Shown one piece after another: positions 11,501 to 22,100 of a stretch of 64,000 nt of DNA (position 1 is the first letter of the stretch; every line of letters starts with the position of its first letter). Below the pieces are notes generated by a model, which saw nothing but the letters and a program-made list of their open reading frames with translations, made no database searches and was not told the DNA's origin. The DNA lies in the NCBI GenBank assembly GCA_021613535.1, contig CP075493.1, positions 10,478,001 through 10,542,000 of the forward strand. Reading direction: 5' to 3'. Origin of the DNA: Adineta vaga. Taxonomy: Eukaryota > Rotifera. The translations under genes and the position numbers were made by a program.

Positions 11501-14500
11501 TGCATTAAACAGATTTGTTAGATGCTGTACCAGTAATTTTGAATGATTCTTCAAACATCGGTTATGAATGTTGTCTGGACCAGTGGAGCTATTTCTAAGT
11601 TGTCTTATATGATTTTTGACTTCTTTTTCTTTGATTTGCTTCCACTTTGGTGTGTTTGAAGAGGTTATAGTTTTACTTTTGACTTTGTTTGCTTGGCGTG
11701 TTACTTGATCATGAAGTGGCAACGTATCAGCAGTGTGAGAGTAGACTTCATTTTCGAAGTAATCTGCAAATAAGTCTGCTTTCTCCTTGTCTGATGTTGC
11801 AGTTGTATTGTTGTATTTCATGATGTTGGCGTAGGTTTGCTTGATCCTTTTGTTGTGGAACTTGCGCACCGTCAGCCAAACTTTGTCCGAATACATTTTC
11901 TTGTGGCATAAAGATGACATTAACTTGTTGAAGTTATTTCTTCTGTCGTTTCTAAGTGAATTTGTAAGCAAGACTTTGGAATAGTAATATAGATGTTTAT
12001 CTAAGTTGTTTCCAGTCTTCTTCCATTTTCGATATGCTTGATGTTTTTGTTTTATCAGGCTTATCGATACTTCACTTGGTGTATACGTTCGGATCATCTG
12101 CTTTGTTTGTGGAACGGCTTCTTTTGTTGCTTCTAGTATACTAGTGGTAATGAATGATGTATATTCTTCTATGTCTGCTGTTGAATCTAAATGATGATCA
12201 TTTTTCCACAGCATCAGTTGTTGATCTAACTTGCACCTAAATTTTGACCATTTTGCTGCTTTGAAATTAAATGAAATTCTTGACGAAGCCGGTTTGGGTT
12301 CAGCTCCGCAAGGAATATCAAATGTTAATGGTTTATGGCCATTTAATGCACCGATTGTTGGATGAGTCTCAACGTTTGATATGAATGAAAGAAGTGGTTG
12401 ACTTGCTAGAATCCAATCTAGTTTAACTTCATAATCATTTTTTTCGAAAGTTGGACTATCATCGTCGACACAATCAATAAGACCATCTTTAAATAATTCT
12501 TGCAGCTGTCTTCCTCTAGCATTAGCTTGTTGTGATCCCATATTATATAATGTTTCATTAAGATCACCCATGATAATGCAGTTGTTGTTGACGTTATAAA
12601 GTTCGTGGAATAAGTTGATATCGATCTTTGCTTTTGGTGGTACGTAAATGGAGGATATTAGTATTGATTTGAATGATTTAGTTCGAATCTCTACTGCTAT
12701 CGCTTCATTCTTGCAGGTTGTTTTGTTTAGTACTTCTTGACACTTGATATGTTGTTTCACTGCTAGTAATACTCCACCCCAGCTTGTCCTATTCGATCAT
12801 TTCTGAAGATGTTATAACCAAAAAGAGTGAATGGTCTTTCGCTCTTTAGATTAGTTTCATTAACAGAGATAATATCGTATTTGGAGAATCTGGCTAGGAG
12901 TTCATCTTTGTGTTTGGTAATTGAGTTAATGTTGATATGGCATAAACTAAGCATCGTTGCTGCTAGTTTTAAGTGTTTTCTTGTCGTTTATAGATGCATC
13001 AGGAGAGTTGTTGGAAGAAAGGGCTCTCTTGTTTGTATTGGATCCTTCTTTTTTATTTTGTGCGTCTTTTGACGTAGTAGGAGTTGATGGCATAGTAGGT
13101 TTATTTGAAGTGACATTCTCTGTTGTAGACGATTTGTCAGCTTCACTCTGTTGTTTTTTTGGTTTTGGTTTGATGATCTTAACTGCTTGACTTTGTTCGT
13201 TGGAATCAGAGTCTGAATCAGTTAATATATATTTTTCTTCATTATTACGATCGAGGAGTCCGAATGATTTTTCGATCTTCTTGATCTTCTGATGTAGTGC
13301 TTTGAATAGTCGATTGGTAGTTTTTTCGATGATGGTTTCCATTTTGCTGGTAAGAGCATTAATGATATCGTCGAATAAATTGTCCGTTAATAGTTGTTTT
13401 TGTGTTTGGTTGAATTGTGATAGAGGTGGGAAGTCATGTGTGTTGTAGATTGATGGTGCTTGTGTTACTTGTTTGCTTGTTGTTGCATATTGGTTAACCA
13501 TGTTTTGCATCTTCTTTTCTTGTTCTCTATAATGTGAACATTCTTTGGAAGTAGCAATATGATTACCTTTACAGTTGTAGCACTTGACTGCATCATCTGT
13601 AACAGTACATTTGTCGTTGCTATGATTTTCACCACATCGACTACATACTTGTTGCTTGGTTTTGCAGTATTTGGCTACATGGTTGTATTTTAAGCAAATG
13701 TAACATTGCACCGGTTTGGAATTTTGTGTCGCTGGTTCAGCGGTGAAGTGCATGCAATCCACTTGTAAACCAGTTTGCACAAAGATATTTCGATTTGTTG
13801 CATCGCTAAATGATATCTTGACTGTTCGTGTTGGAGTCTTACCATCTTTGCTTGTTAATCGAATAACTTCTGTTACTTCAAGACCAACGTTCTTTAGTGC
13901 TTCAGTTATTCGATCGTTTGGTAGTTCTAGATCGACTCTTTTTACGAAGGCGATCTTTTCTGTGTCCTTGATTCTTTGTATAGATCTTGGAACGTATACC
14001 GTGGCTGATGGTTGACCGTTTGACGATAATATTGATGAAAAGTCGTTTAATATGTTGTTGAACGATTTAACATCTCTTGCATATAATGTGAATATTCCAT
14101 TTCGTCCAAGTTGGATGTCATGGATATTGACTTCAGCAAGATGTTGCTTCAATATATCATTTAGCTGCAATTTGTTTAAGTTAACACCCTCTAGAATTAG
14201 AGGGGCGATACTAAATGTTGGTTGGCTTGATTTTAAAGCATATGGTCCTGCTTTGCCATCTTGTGTTGTTCGTTGTGGGCTTTGTATGCTTTGTGAGCTT
14301 TGTGGCCCTTGTTTTCGTTGTGTGGTGGTTGCTCTTTGTTGGTTGTCCACGCTGTGGTAGCGTCTCTGTTGACCACCGCCACCCCTTCCTCTCTTGGAAG
14401 GCATTAAAATCAGCACCAGTTGTTGATAATTTGATGTAGATTGTTTTTGTTTTCTTGTTTGGGTTGATGAAGTACAGAGGATCTCGATGAAAAACCAGTT

Positions 14501-17217
14501 TTTTTAAGTCCTAGGACTTTTTAGCTGGTCGAAAGAAAAAAGTAGAAAGACGAGAGATACGATATATATGTTTATTTCACTTGGACGAATGCGACTGATC
14601 GCGACCAAGTCAACTAGACGTGTTTCGAAAATGAATAATCATCTATGATCTATATAATATCTATGTTTTTAATTTTGAGATGTCAGAAATATTTATATGG
14701 CAGTTTAATTAACTTAATAAAACTTACAATAATATACGTTTAATAATATCCATTCGTGATAAATTTTTATATTCTGGGATCTCCAAAGTCGTGACTTTTG
14801 ATAAATCAATAAGATGTAAAATGTGTTCAAGACATTCTTGTGGATCTTCATCTTTGTAAAATGGTATGAAAGGTAAATAAAAACAAAAGTATACGTTTCC
14901 TATGGACTCAATAATTTAAATGACTGACGAGGAAAGGTCAACAACTTGAAAATCGCTTTCCAGTCAAAAATTAGTACGCTGTGGATAATAGACCATGCTG
15001 AATCCAATTATCATACTCTCTATGGGTAGTGCTCTACAAAAGACGCGGTTCTATGAAAATCAGGCTTCCAGAACACCAAAATTTCTCAAATGTTGTTTTC
15101 TTCCTTGCAAGAGCGGGCTCCAGAAAAGTAAAAGAAACTTTTGTGTTTTAACATGAAAATGCTGTGGTATGCAACTCTCATATAGGTTTAAATTGCTATA
15201 TATCCTGAAAACAACATTTGAAAAACAACTTAGTGTTCTAGAAGCCTAGTTTCCAGAAAACCTGATCGTCGTAAGAGCATTAGCCGTGGACACCATGATG
15301 TTCGGATTTAGCATGGCAGATTACTTACAGCGCACTAAGTTTTGGCTCGAAAGCAATTTTCAAGTTAGTGACCTTCCCTCGTGAGTAAAACAAACAAAAA
15401 ATGATAAAGTTAATTTACTTTGATTAAACCATGTAAAGACGTTTTCTAACCATGATAAAAAGGCTGGTTTGGGATATGATATATAAAATAGCAAATACTC
15501 CACATGTTGAAATGCAGGTGCTTTATATAATTGTTGAACTGGTCTTATCGTCTTCTTTTCCGTCAAAATACGTATCTCATGTTGATTAGAATGAAAATAG
15601 TGATCATTAAGATTTGATACATTCGTTGATTGCATATCAAATGAATCATGAATTATTCCTGTTTGCAAATAATTTTCACAGCGCGGTTTCAATTGATTAT
15701 AATTAAGTGTACATAAACTGATATGTTCCACTAAAATGATTAGAATTGAAATAAAACAGAGCTTTTGTTAGTACCAACATTGAATTTCTCTATTTATATA
15801 TCTATGATATTCAGCATCTGCATCCTTTTCTACCTATTTTTTTGTTTCATATTAAGGATCAAATCAACTTTAGGAGTATTGCTAAAACATTGTGTACTTT
15901 TTCAAACGTTCTAAAATTTCTTGAAAACAATTTGAAACTATCTATAACGTTCTAGAACATTCCATAGCAGTTAGAAAACTTCTAAAACCTGCCAAGATCT
16001 TCTGGAATACTATCAAATCTTCTATAGACGATGCGAAGTGATCAGATCACGCGAAAAAATGAAATAAATTCTCTTTGTGAGTATGCCATCAGCTTTGAAC
16101 AATTATTAACCTATACTATAAAGGTTTTCGAAACTTCATATCTTCCACGTATATCCAATTCTGATATTTTTCTTTTCAGTTTTTCTTGAAAATATGAATT
16201 TATTTAACTTACTGTAACGATTTGGACCGATATACCATCGATTAATTGCCATTTGCCATTGATCATATAGTTTAACACAAAATTTAAATGAATTAAGAAT
16301 TTGATTTAAATCTCTTGCTTCTCCATTTGTTATAAATGATATATGAAAATCGTATTTCTTTAAATAAGATACACGAGTCATCAACATCTCTTGCCAATTG
16401 TTTCCATTAATTAGATCCATAATAAATGGAGAAATATTGTAATCAACATTAAGTGTAAAAACAAATTGATGAATAAAAATATTGAACAAATATCAAACTA
16501 AACTTACTTAATGTCTTTACTCAATGGTAATTCTGTTGTTTTGATTATTACATGAAGATATCTTAATAGACTATGTCGACGAAGTATAGGAATAAGAGAA
16601 TATATACATATACGATTCAATGATCCATAAAAGATCAGTTTTAAATGTGTAAGATTTGTTCTAAAAATAAATTTTTTTGATATTGAAAAATGATCATGAT
16701 GAAAAGAAAGATCAGCTGAACGAAGTGTCAATGACGGATTGATCAATATTAGTTGACTTAACTTGTCAGCATCACATTTATTAAGGTTGTCGTCTTCAGC
16801 ATTATCTGATTGAATTATTCGAAAACAAACAAGCTTCGTTGATTTTGATAATTGTTCCAAAACAACATTTGAATTCGATGATGAAGTCATTGAAAAAAAT
16901 ATACAAGAATAAAGATTGAGAAATTGATGTTGATTAAAAAGAAATGTAATAACATTTATTTGATTACGAGTTTGATCATGAATATTTAATGAAACAACTT
17001 GATTAGAATGAAATTTCAAATGATGAGATAAAAACTCAATTTGACGACGATAATGACGGTAAAAAATAATCACATGAAGACGAATTGATTTTAGAATCAA
17101 TGAAAAACGAGAATTCAGAGAAGTAAATGCATAAAAAATGTCAATAGCATGGAAATAATCAAAAATTTCGAAAAAGATATCATTTGATAAATCTTCCAAT
17201 CGAGTATTGATAATCAT
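8516..17217 (-). CDS. F-box/RNI-like protein gene carrying large intronic insertions, possibly disrupted
   Basis: Exon 1 (17217 to about 16508) encodes an N-terminal F-box (RLEDLSNDIFFEIFDYF) and the start of a ribonuclease-inhibitor-like fold. Further exons: about 16460-16213 (IMDLINGNNWQEML, DLNQILNSFKFCVKLYDQW), 15732-15419, 14899-14728 (LEHILHLIDLSKVTTLEI) and 8935-8516, ending with RRQSFYLNKHN before the stop. Donors at 16212, 15418 and 14727 (GTAAGT or GTAAAT) and acceptors at 15733, 14900 and about 8936 (TTTTTTTTAG) keep the frame; the last junction reads ILLMCSNMK across a 5.8-kb intron containing the LINE. The intron at 15418-14900 holds a foldback element. Weak point: exon 1 ends with a good donor near 16508 but no AG is visible before the next coding stretch, and in-frame stops occur there, so the gene may be inactive. 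A substrate-adaptor role is inferred from the F-box only. Confidence 0.65.
9456..9468. repeat. Target-site duplication, 3' side of LINE
   Basis: The 13-mer AATAATCATCTAT at 9456-9468 directly abuts the poly(T) run, which is the LINE poly(A) tail on the minus strand. The same 13-mer occurs at 14634-14646 at the other end of the element. Confidence 0.85.
9799..10165 (-). repeat. 72-bp tandem repeat in the LINE 3' UTR
   Basis: Copies of a unit containing AAGAACGAGCAAAGAATTTA begin near 9840, 9912, 9984, 10054 and 10133. The first two full units are almost identical and the others are diverged. The array lies between the end of ORF2 and the poly(A) tail. Confidence 0.8.
10268..12954 (-). pseudogene. 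LINE ORF2: AP endonuclease and reverse transcriptase, frameshifted
   Basis: The N-terminus is an APE-type endonuclease that nicks target DNA: LCHININS, then ISVNETNL, then IIMGDLNE, and GALNGHKPLTFDI near its end. The reverse transcriptase follows with SSYRPISLLSCLGKLLEKII, QAGFRP, FDIKAAFDSVWH, GTPQGSPLSP and the catalytic FADD. The C-terminal region has STRYLGVIID and a long thumb-like region. The frame breaks at about 12783 (within GGGG), about 11279 (within AAAA) and about 10880-10900, each fitting a single-base change. Two are in homopolymers, so consensus error is possible. The start codon overlaps the ORF1 stop by 8 nt. As written, no complete ORF2 protein can be made. Confidence 0.88.
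12947..14404 (-). CDS. LINE ORF1: nucleic-acid-binding protein with zinc knuckles
   Basis: This 485-residue open frame starts at MPSKRGRGGGG. It has a basic, glutamine-rich N-terminus, a central region resembling the PRE/C2HC-associated domain of Jockey-type ORF1 (around RTVKISFSDATNRNIF), then three zinc knuckles: CYICLKYNHVAKYC, CSRCGENHSNDKC and CYNCKGNHIATSKEC. After this come a probable coiled coil (TSKMETIIEKTTNRLFKALH) and a lysine- and serine-rich tail. ORF1 proteins of this kind coat the element RNA. The frame is unbroken, unlike ORF2. A GTG codon 12 nt upstream is also in frame, but the ATG is the natural start. Confidence 0.88.
   Translation of the reverse strand: MPSKRGRGGGGQQRRYHSVDNQQRATTTQRKQGPQSSQSIQSPQRTTQDGKAGPYALKSSQPTFSIAPLILEGVNLNKLQLNDILKQHLAEVNIHDIQLGRNGIFTLYARDVKSFNNILNDFSSILSSNGQPSATVYVPRSIQRIKDTEKIAFVKRVDLELPNDRITEALKNVGLEVTEVIRLTSKDGKTPTRTVKISFSDATNRNIFVQTGLQVDCMHFTAEPATQNSKPVQCYICLKYNHVAKYCKTKQQVCSRCGENHSNDKCTVTDDAVKCYNCKGNHIATSKECSHYREQEKKMQNMVNQYATTSKQVTQAPSIYNTHDFPPLSQFNQTQKQLLTDNLFDDIINALTSKMETIIEKTTNRLFKALHQKIKKIEKSFGLLDRNNEEKYILTDSDSDSNEQSQAVKIIKPKPKKQQSEADKSSTTENVTSNKPTMPSTPTTSKDAQNKKEGSNTNKRALSSNNSPDASINDKKTLKTSSNDA
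14634..14646. repeat. Target-site duplication, 5' side of LINE
   Basis: AATAATCATCTAT here repeats 9456-9468 exactly and marks the 5' end of the LINE at about 14633. Confidence 0.85.
14924..15386. mobile_element. Foldback/MITE-like element with ~200-bp arms in an F-box gene intron
   Basis: The left end (TGACGAGGAAAGGTCAACAA) and the right end (CTAACTTGAAAATTGC in reverse complement) pair imperfectly for about 55 bp. The pairing continues inward: CCATGCTGAATCC against GGATTTAGCATGG, and CAAATGTTGTTTTC against GAAAACAACATTTG. Almost the whole 460 bp is therefore a long imperfect palindrome. It lies about 30 bp inside the intron bounded by 15418 and 14900. There is no coding capacity and no clear target-site duplication. 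Confidence 0.75.
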
Positions 17218-17937
17218 TCTATCGTATGCAACGTATATTCGTGTGAACATATATGTCTTATGTACATTGAATGCACAATCGATATATTGTCAGAGTTATC
17301 GACCAACAGATATATTGAGCACTGATTATATAAACGCCCTCTACAACTAAAATGACATTTTTAATGGAATAAAAACATCAACATGAGTGTTGTTTTTCGT
17401 TGTGATTAATGAGAGAAGATCAGATGTATAAACAACACTTGACGTTCAATCATTTCATTTAAGAGAAGTTCCGTTGCCAAATATTTTTACTTTTCCAAAT
17501 AAAGTAGTTAGAACGAAAGAGCATAAAAGTTACTTATAATTTCAAATTTTGGGCAAAGACTTCAAGTACTTTGGTTATCCGAAAATCGTGTGGGTGTAGG
17601 TGATGGTCATGATCGATGTTGCCAGCAATGGAGAGGTTTGGTGGAAAACGTCGAAAAAAGAAAATCATCATGAGGGCATGATGATCATTTTATCGTTAGA
17701 AAGATATTGGAAGAGAAATCTACGAAATACGTGCGTGCATTATTTGAGACAAGACGATAAACGAATTTTGATATTCTCAAGTAGTCAATAAAGTTGTTTT
17801 GAAATATTTCCTTTCAAAAAAAAAGATAATCGGATTTGAAACATATAGATTTTTTTTGTAATATTATTTTAAAGATAAAATTATAGGTTATCAGGTATAA
17901 TAGAGAAAAGAAAACGAAATTTTTCATCTTTTTTAAA
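17218..17937. other. Intergenic stretch upstream of the F-box gene
   Basis: This is the presumed promoter side of the minus-strand F-box gene. A short plus-strand open frame (about 17600-17791) has no recognisable domain and I do not support it as a gene. Confidence 0.4.
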
Positions 17938-18336
17938 GGTAAATATCAATTATTGTTACTTAATAATTCTCAAGATTGTCAATTTATAACACCAATAATT
18001 GAAAATTCATCAACTAATCTAAGTTGTATTTCATTTTATTATTATTTAACAAAATCTGAAACAATTATTTTATTTATTACTTATTTTAATGAAAAAACAA
18101 ATGATCGTAAATTAATCAGTGGATTTGTTGATCAAAAAAATGAATGGATTGAATTTAGCTAAAGGAGAATTTCAAACAAATTTATCATCATACCAAGTTT
18201 ATTTGAATTGAAAATTTCTTTTAAAATATTTCATTTTTTTCTTCTTTTTTTTAGATTATTTTTCAAATTTATCGTGCTGATATGACAAATCTTGATCATA
18301 TAAAAATTACAGAAGAAAATTGTGGTAATTGAAGTT
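17938..18336 (+). pseudogene. MAM-domain remnant
   Basis: Two exon-like pieces read as the C-terminal half of a MAM domain, an extracellular adhesion module. The first has ITPIIENSSTNLSCISFYYY and an aromatic beta-strand region ending FVDQKNEWIEFS. The second, after a short T-rich intron with TTTTTTTAG near 18254, has IIFQIYRADMTNLDHIKITE then ENCG, the typical domain end. Between them the frame shifts by one base near 18160, giving a premature stop. There is no upstream signal peptide, start or further domain. I read this as a fragment of an extracellular multidomain gene. MAM identity rests on pattern recognition of the conserved ends. Confidence 0.5.
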
Positions 18337-19105
18337 TATTTTTTTCTTCTTCTCATCTTTCTTTATATTTTCTTTTAAAAGAAGGAGTAGTGTAGAAATC
18401 GTTAATTCGATTCGAATTTTAAACTTTCAGTTTAGAACTCGAGTACTCGAGTTTTAGACTGCTCAATTAATATTATTCTATGTTATGTCGTAAAGAACAT
18501 ATGGAATTTCATTAAATATCCACTTCGCAAATAGAACAACGTTAGATTTGAAAAGAAAAATATTACTGATAACATTTGTTCAATAAATCAACTACAAATA
18601 TAGAAAAACAATATTTTATTAGCACTATACTTATTCTGTGCTAGAACGATACATCTCAGAACTTTCACTAGATATTTTAACACGTATTTGTCATCTAACC
18701 ATTGTTGTGATCGTTCACTGATCATTTTGTTATTTCCTCACTTTTTTCTTATTATTATTATCGAGCGTCGAACATTGTTCTGCTTCTTTTTTTCTCTTGC
18801 AACATGTACGCGATCTTGCTCTTCGAACGGCAAATTTTTTTTTTCATTCTTTCTCTTGCTAGTTTGGTTTCTTGCTTTGAAATGTCTCGCCCATACCGTA
18901 TAGTATAACTCTTTTTCTTCTTCTTCTTCTTCTGCTTCGTTCTATCTTCTTCTTCCTCTTCTTTACTTCATTAAACGACAACAACTCATCACGAGTACAA
19001 CATTCAACACAAGCATAAAAACAGAATAGTTAGGTTTTTCTTTCTCTTTTTCTTATACTTAGTCTTATTCTATTGAAACAATTCAATGGTACTATAAAAA
19101 AAATA
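18337..19105. other. Promoter/5' UTR region of the TEX2 gene
   Basis: No gene is seen from 18337 to about 18900. From about 18908 a TTC-rich pyrimidine tract leads to the TEX2 start. A pyrimidine-rich acceptor (TTCTTATACTTAG, AG at 19061-19062) lies 43 nt before the ATG with no obvious donor, and is a candidate spliced-leader acceptor. Confidence 0.4.
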
Positions 19106-22100
19106 ATGAATACAAACAAAACATCCCATCATATGTTAGATAAATTATCGAATAGAATTACAGCTATCAAAGATGATATTGCTGGTGCAGTTAAAGAACG
19201 AAGTCGTTCAATTTCTTTCGATCGACAAAGTTCAACGTCTTCATCAAATATGAATAATACGGAATTATCATCACAAGATGAAACAGCAACAACAATAGTT
19301 ACAAAACGAACAAGACATCTATCTAAAACATCAGGTATATGAGCATTTTAATCTTCAGTCGGCAAGATGATGACTTCTTCACATAAGTACATGCTGGATT
19401 TTTTCTATGTTTATGCTTGAGAAATTTCAAAGTAGTCGTAATATATTTAATTCAATTATGATCAAGATTGTTCTCTGAAAATAACAAATCTAATTATCTT
19501 TAATTTGTTTACATAGTTATTTTCAGTATAGATGACGGTATATTTATTCCTTTGACTAGATCGTATAATAGAAAGGAGAAACATTTGTAAATGATAAGAT
19601 GTAAGTATTGAGAATGCGCACGAGACATTATCGTCTTAACATCGTCATTTAAAGATATTAGAGAAGATTGAGAAAAGAAAGAATGTCGTAATCGTATATT
19701 TTATCATAGATAATTAGATTCTTTTTCTTTTCATTCTCACATTTCATTTTGTATTTTGAAAATTATTTGTTTGATCTTGTCAGGCAATACTGGATCATCG
19801 TCATCACTTGGATCATCCTCTCGACAGAACAATGATCAATCACCATCACATAAAATCTCCACTGGTATTAAATCGAGTCTTCTCAATTCTCTTACATTAT
19901 CAACCGCCACTTCAACGAATTCAACACATTTAATTAATTCAAATACAACTATACCGTCATTGTTCAGTAGTCTTCGACATTCACAACAAAGACTTGAATC
20001 GATAGAAGATGTATCAACACCTACAGATGATTCAACTACAAAAGAACGTGTAATTATTAAAATTGATCCAGTAGAAATGATTGCTAAACCAGCAAGTATG
20101 CTCGTTCCACAAGATCCTGTGAAAAGATCAGCAATACTTCTAGCTGGACCTAAATTTCGAATCAATAGTAAAGAAATTTCGAAAACTAAATCAACGAACA
20201 ATAGTGATATGATTTATTCTGTATCCGTGAGTAAAAATCGTTCGTTACGAGTCGACAAATAAGATTGATCTTTGTATGTTTTCTATTAGATCATTGTTGG
20301 TATTATTTCTCTTGTGATTACATTGTGGAAACCAATCTCATCGTATTTTTCCGGTTTTATTGTCGGTAGTTTATTTGCTCTAGCACTTATATATGTATGG
20401 ATTCGAATGATCATTAAATCGAAAGTTGAAGAAACTATCGTTGAAGAATGGATCGATTTTCCAGCACTTGATTCGATGCTTTCGAAAGTTGATAATGAAG
20501 ATAAAAATACCAATATACAAGTAAAGAACAAATAATTCTACACTAACGTCATTGAACGACTCTTAGAGTTTTCAATGAACGTGAATAGAATATTCTGTTA
20601 TGATTATTATTATTATTATTTCTAGTCGGATATATATATTTTTCCTAGAAAAGTAAAGGAACAGAAGATACATTCTTTTTCTTTTAGGTTACTGGTGCTT
20701 ATATGAGTTTTCAAAGTTACAATGCTGATCGTGATGAAGATTTCGTCCGTTATCCATGTTATGTTCGTCTGGACGGATATCGTCTAATCATTCAATTAGC
20801 AAGTAAACCATGGACTGAAGAAAAAAAGTCTGATAAAGAAATTAAATTTATTGGTTGTCGAGAATATCTTGTTAAAGGTATGTATTTAGCATTGTTATAC
20901 ATGATTTATTGCTTGAAATTTTAGAAGCACGAATAATTCTCGTACCTGAATTGACTTTAACACGTGCAAAGTATTGGATGAATGATTATCCGATAGTTAT
21001 ACGAAATTTACAAATTCTTGATAAACAAATTTTTAATAAACATCAATTAGAAAAAGCGAAAACACATATAAATGATTTTTTTACTAATAATGCTACAATT
21101 ATTTCCATTTGGTTTGAAACTGGTCCGCAAAAAGAAGAATGGTTTCATAAGTTAGTATTTATCTAGTGATTTTTTTCTTCAGGAATTTAGTTCCGATTTA
21201 TTCTAGACTTTCATTGCTTTTACGAAAAGGAAAAGATGAAATTCAACGAATCAATGATCTTCTTGCAACTAGTAGTAAGTCTCTATCATCGTCAACATCA
21301 TCACTCTATCGTCGACAAGCCCAATCTGATTCTGATGCTGAATCTATTTCGAGTTCTATGATCGATAGTCAAACTCATGGGTCCATTGTTGAAACTCAAA
21401 TGAATATCGAAGAATTACAACGAAAGACGAAAGTATAATCATCTTTTCAATAGATTGAGATTAGAAATTGTTTTATTATATTTAGAAGAAAGATTTAGAG
21501 AAAGATTCTACTGGAACTCATCGAACTATTGCCAGAAAATCTAGCAAATCAATTTCGAATGAAAGTTGTTTGGAAAAAGTTCTTCAAACATCTGAATGTT
21601 TAGATGAAACGGCAATAACAATAAATTTTCTTACACGACGACTTCTCTGTGATATGTTTGATATTCCGGTTTTTAAAGATTTAATAAAAGATAAAATTGA
21701 AATGAAATTAAAGGAACTTGCTGTAAGTCGTTTCATTTTTGAATGAAAAATAATTCAATGAAAACCTCTGTTTAGGTATCTATATTGGAAAATTTTCGTG
21801 TGGTATCAATTGATTTAGGTAATACTTTTCCGATTATATTAAAAATTGAACCAATGCAATGGAATACACAAGGTATTTGGTTCAATTTATTTTTATATTA
21901 TCGTGGTAATTTTAAGTAAGTTTAGTATTCGTATATAAAAAATGATTTAAAAACAAGTAGATAAACAAACATGATTGCATGTCATTGAACAGATTCTTTC
22001 GATTAACTAGATAGATCCTAAGCTTCTTTATCTATGTATTAGTAGTCAGTATATCGATAGTTTGATAATTGACATATACTTAATCTTTTCTTTAACATAG

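Larger units (their letters stand above)
9469..14633 (-). mobile_element. Full-length non-LTR retrotransposon (LINE, Jockey-like organisation)
   Basis: Transcribed on the minus strand: 5' UTR about 14633-14405, ORF1 14404-12947, ORF2 12954-10268 (endonuclease plus reverse transcriptase, no RNase H seen), a ~780-nt 3' UTR with a 72-bp tandem repeat, and a ~20-nt poly(A) tail (9469-9488 as T). It is flanked by a perfect 13-bp target-site duplication (9456-9468 and 14634-14646). Length is about 5.16 kb. ORF1 is open; ORF2 has three frame breaks. The perfect duplication and intact ends suggest a recent insertion. It lies in an intron of the F-box gene in the same orientation. Jockey-type assignment comes from the ORF1 zinc knuckles, APE endonuclease and FADD-type RT; the exact clade is not resolved. 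Confidence 0.88.

Noticed and set aside
13716-14439. Plus-strand frames opposite LINE ORF1
   Set aside because: They are shadows of the zinc-knuckle ORF1 on the minus strand.
17600-17791. Small plus-strand frame
   Set aside because: No domain, signal or splice partner, and it sits in the promoter region of the F-box gene.
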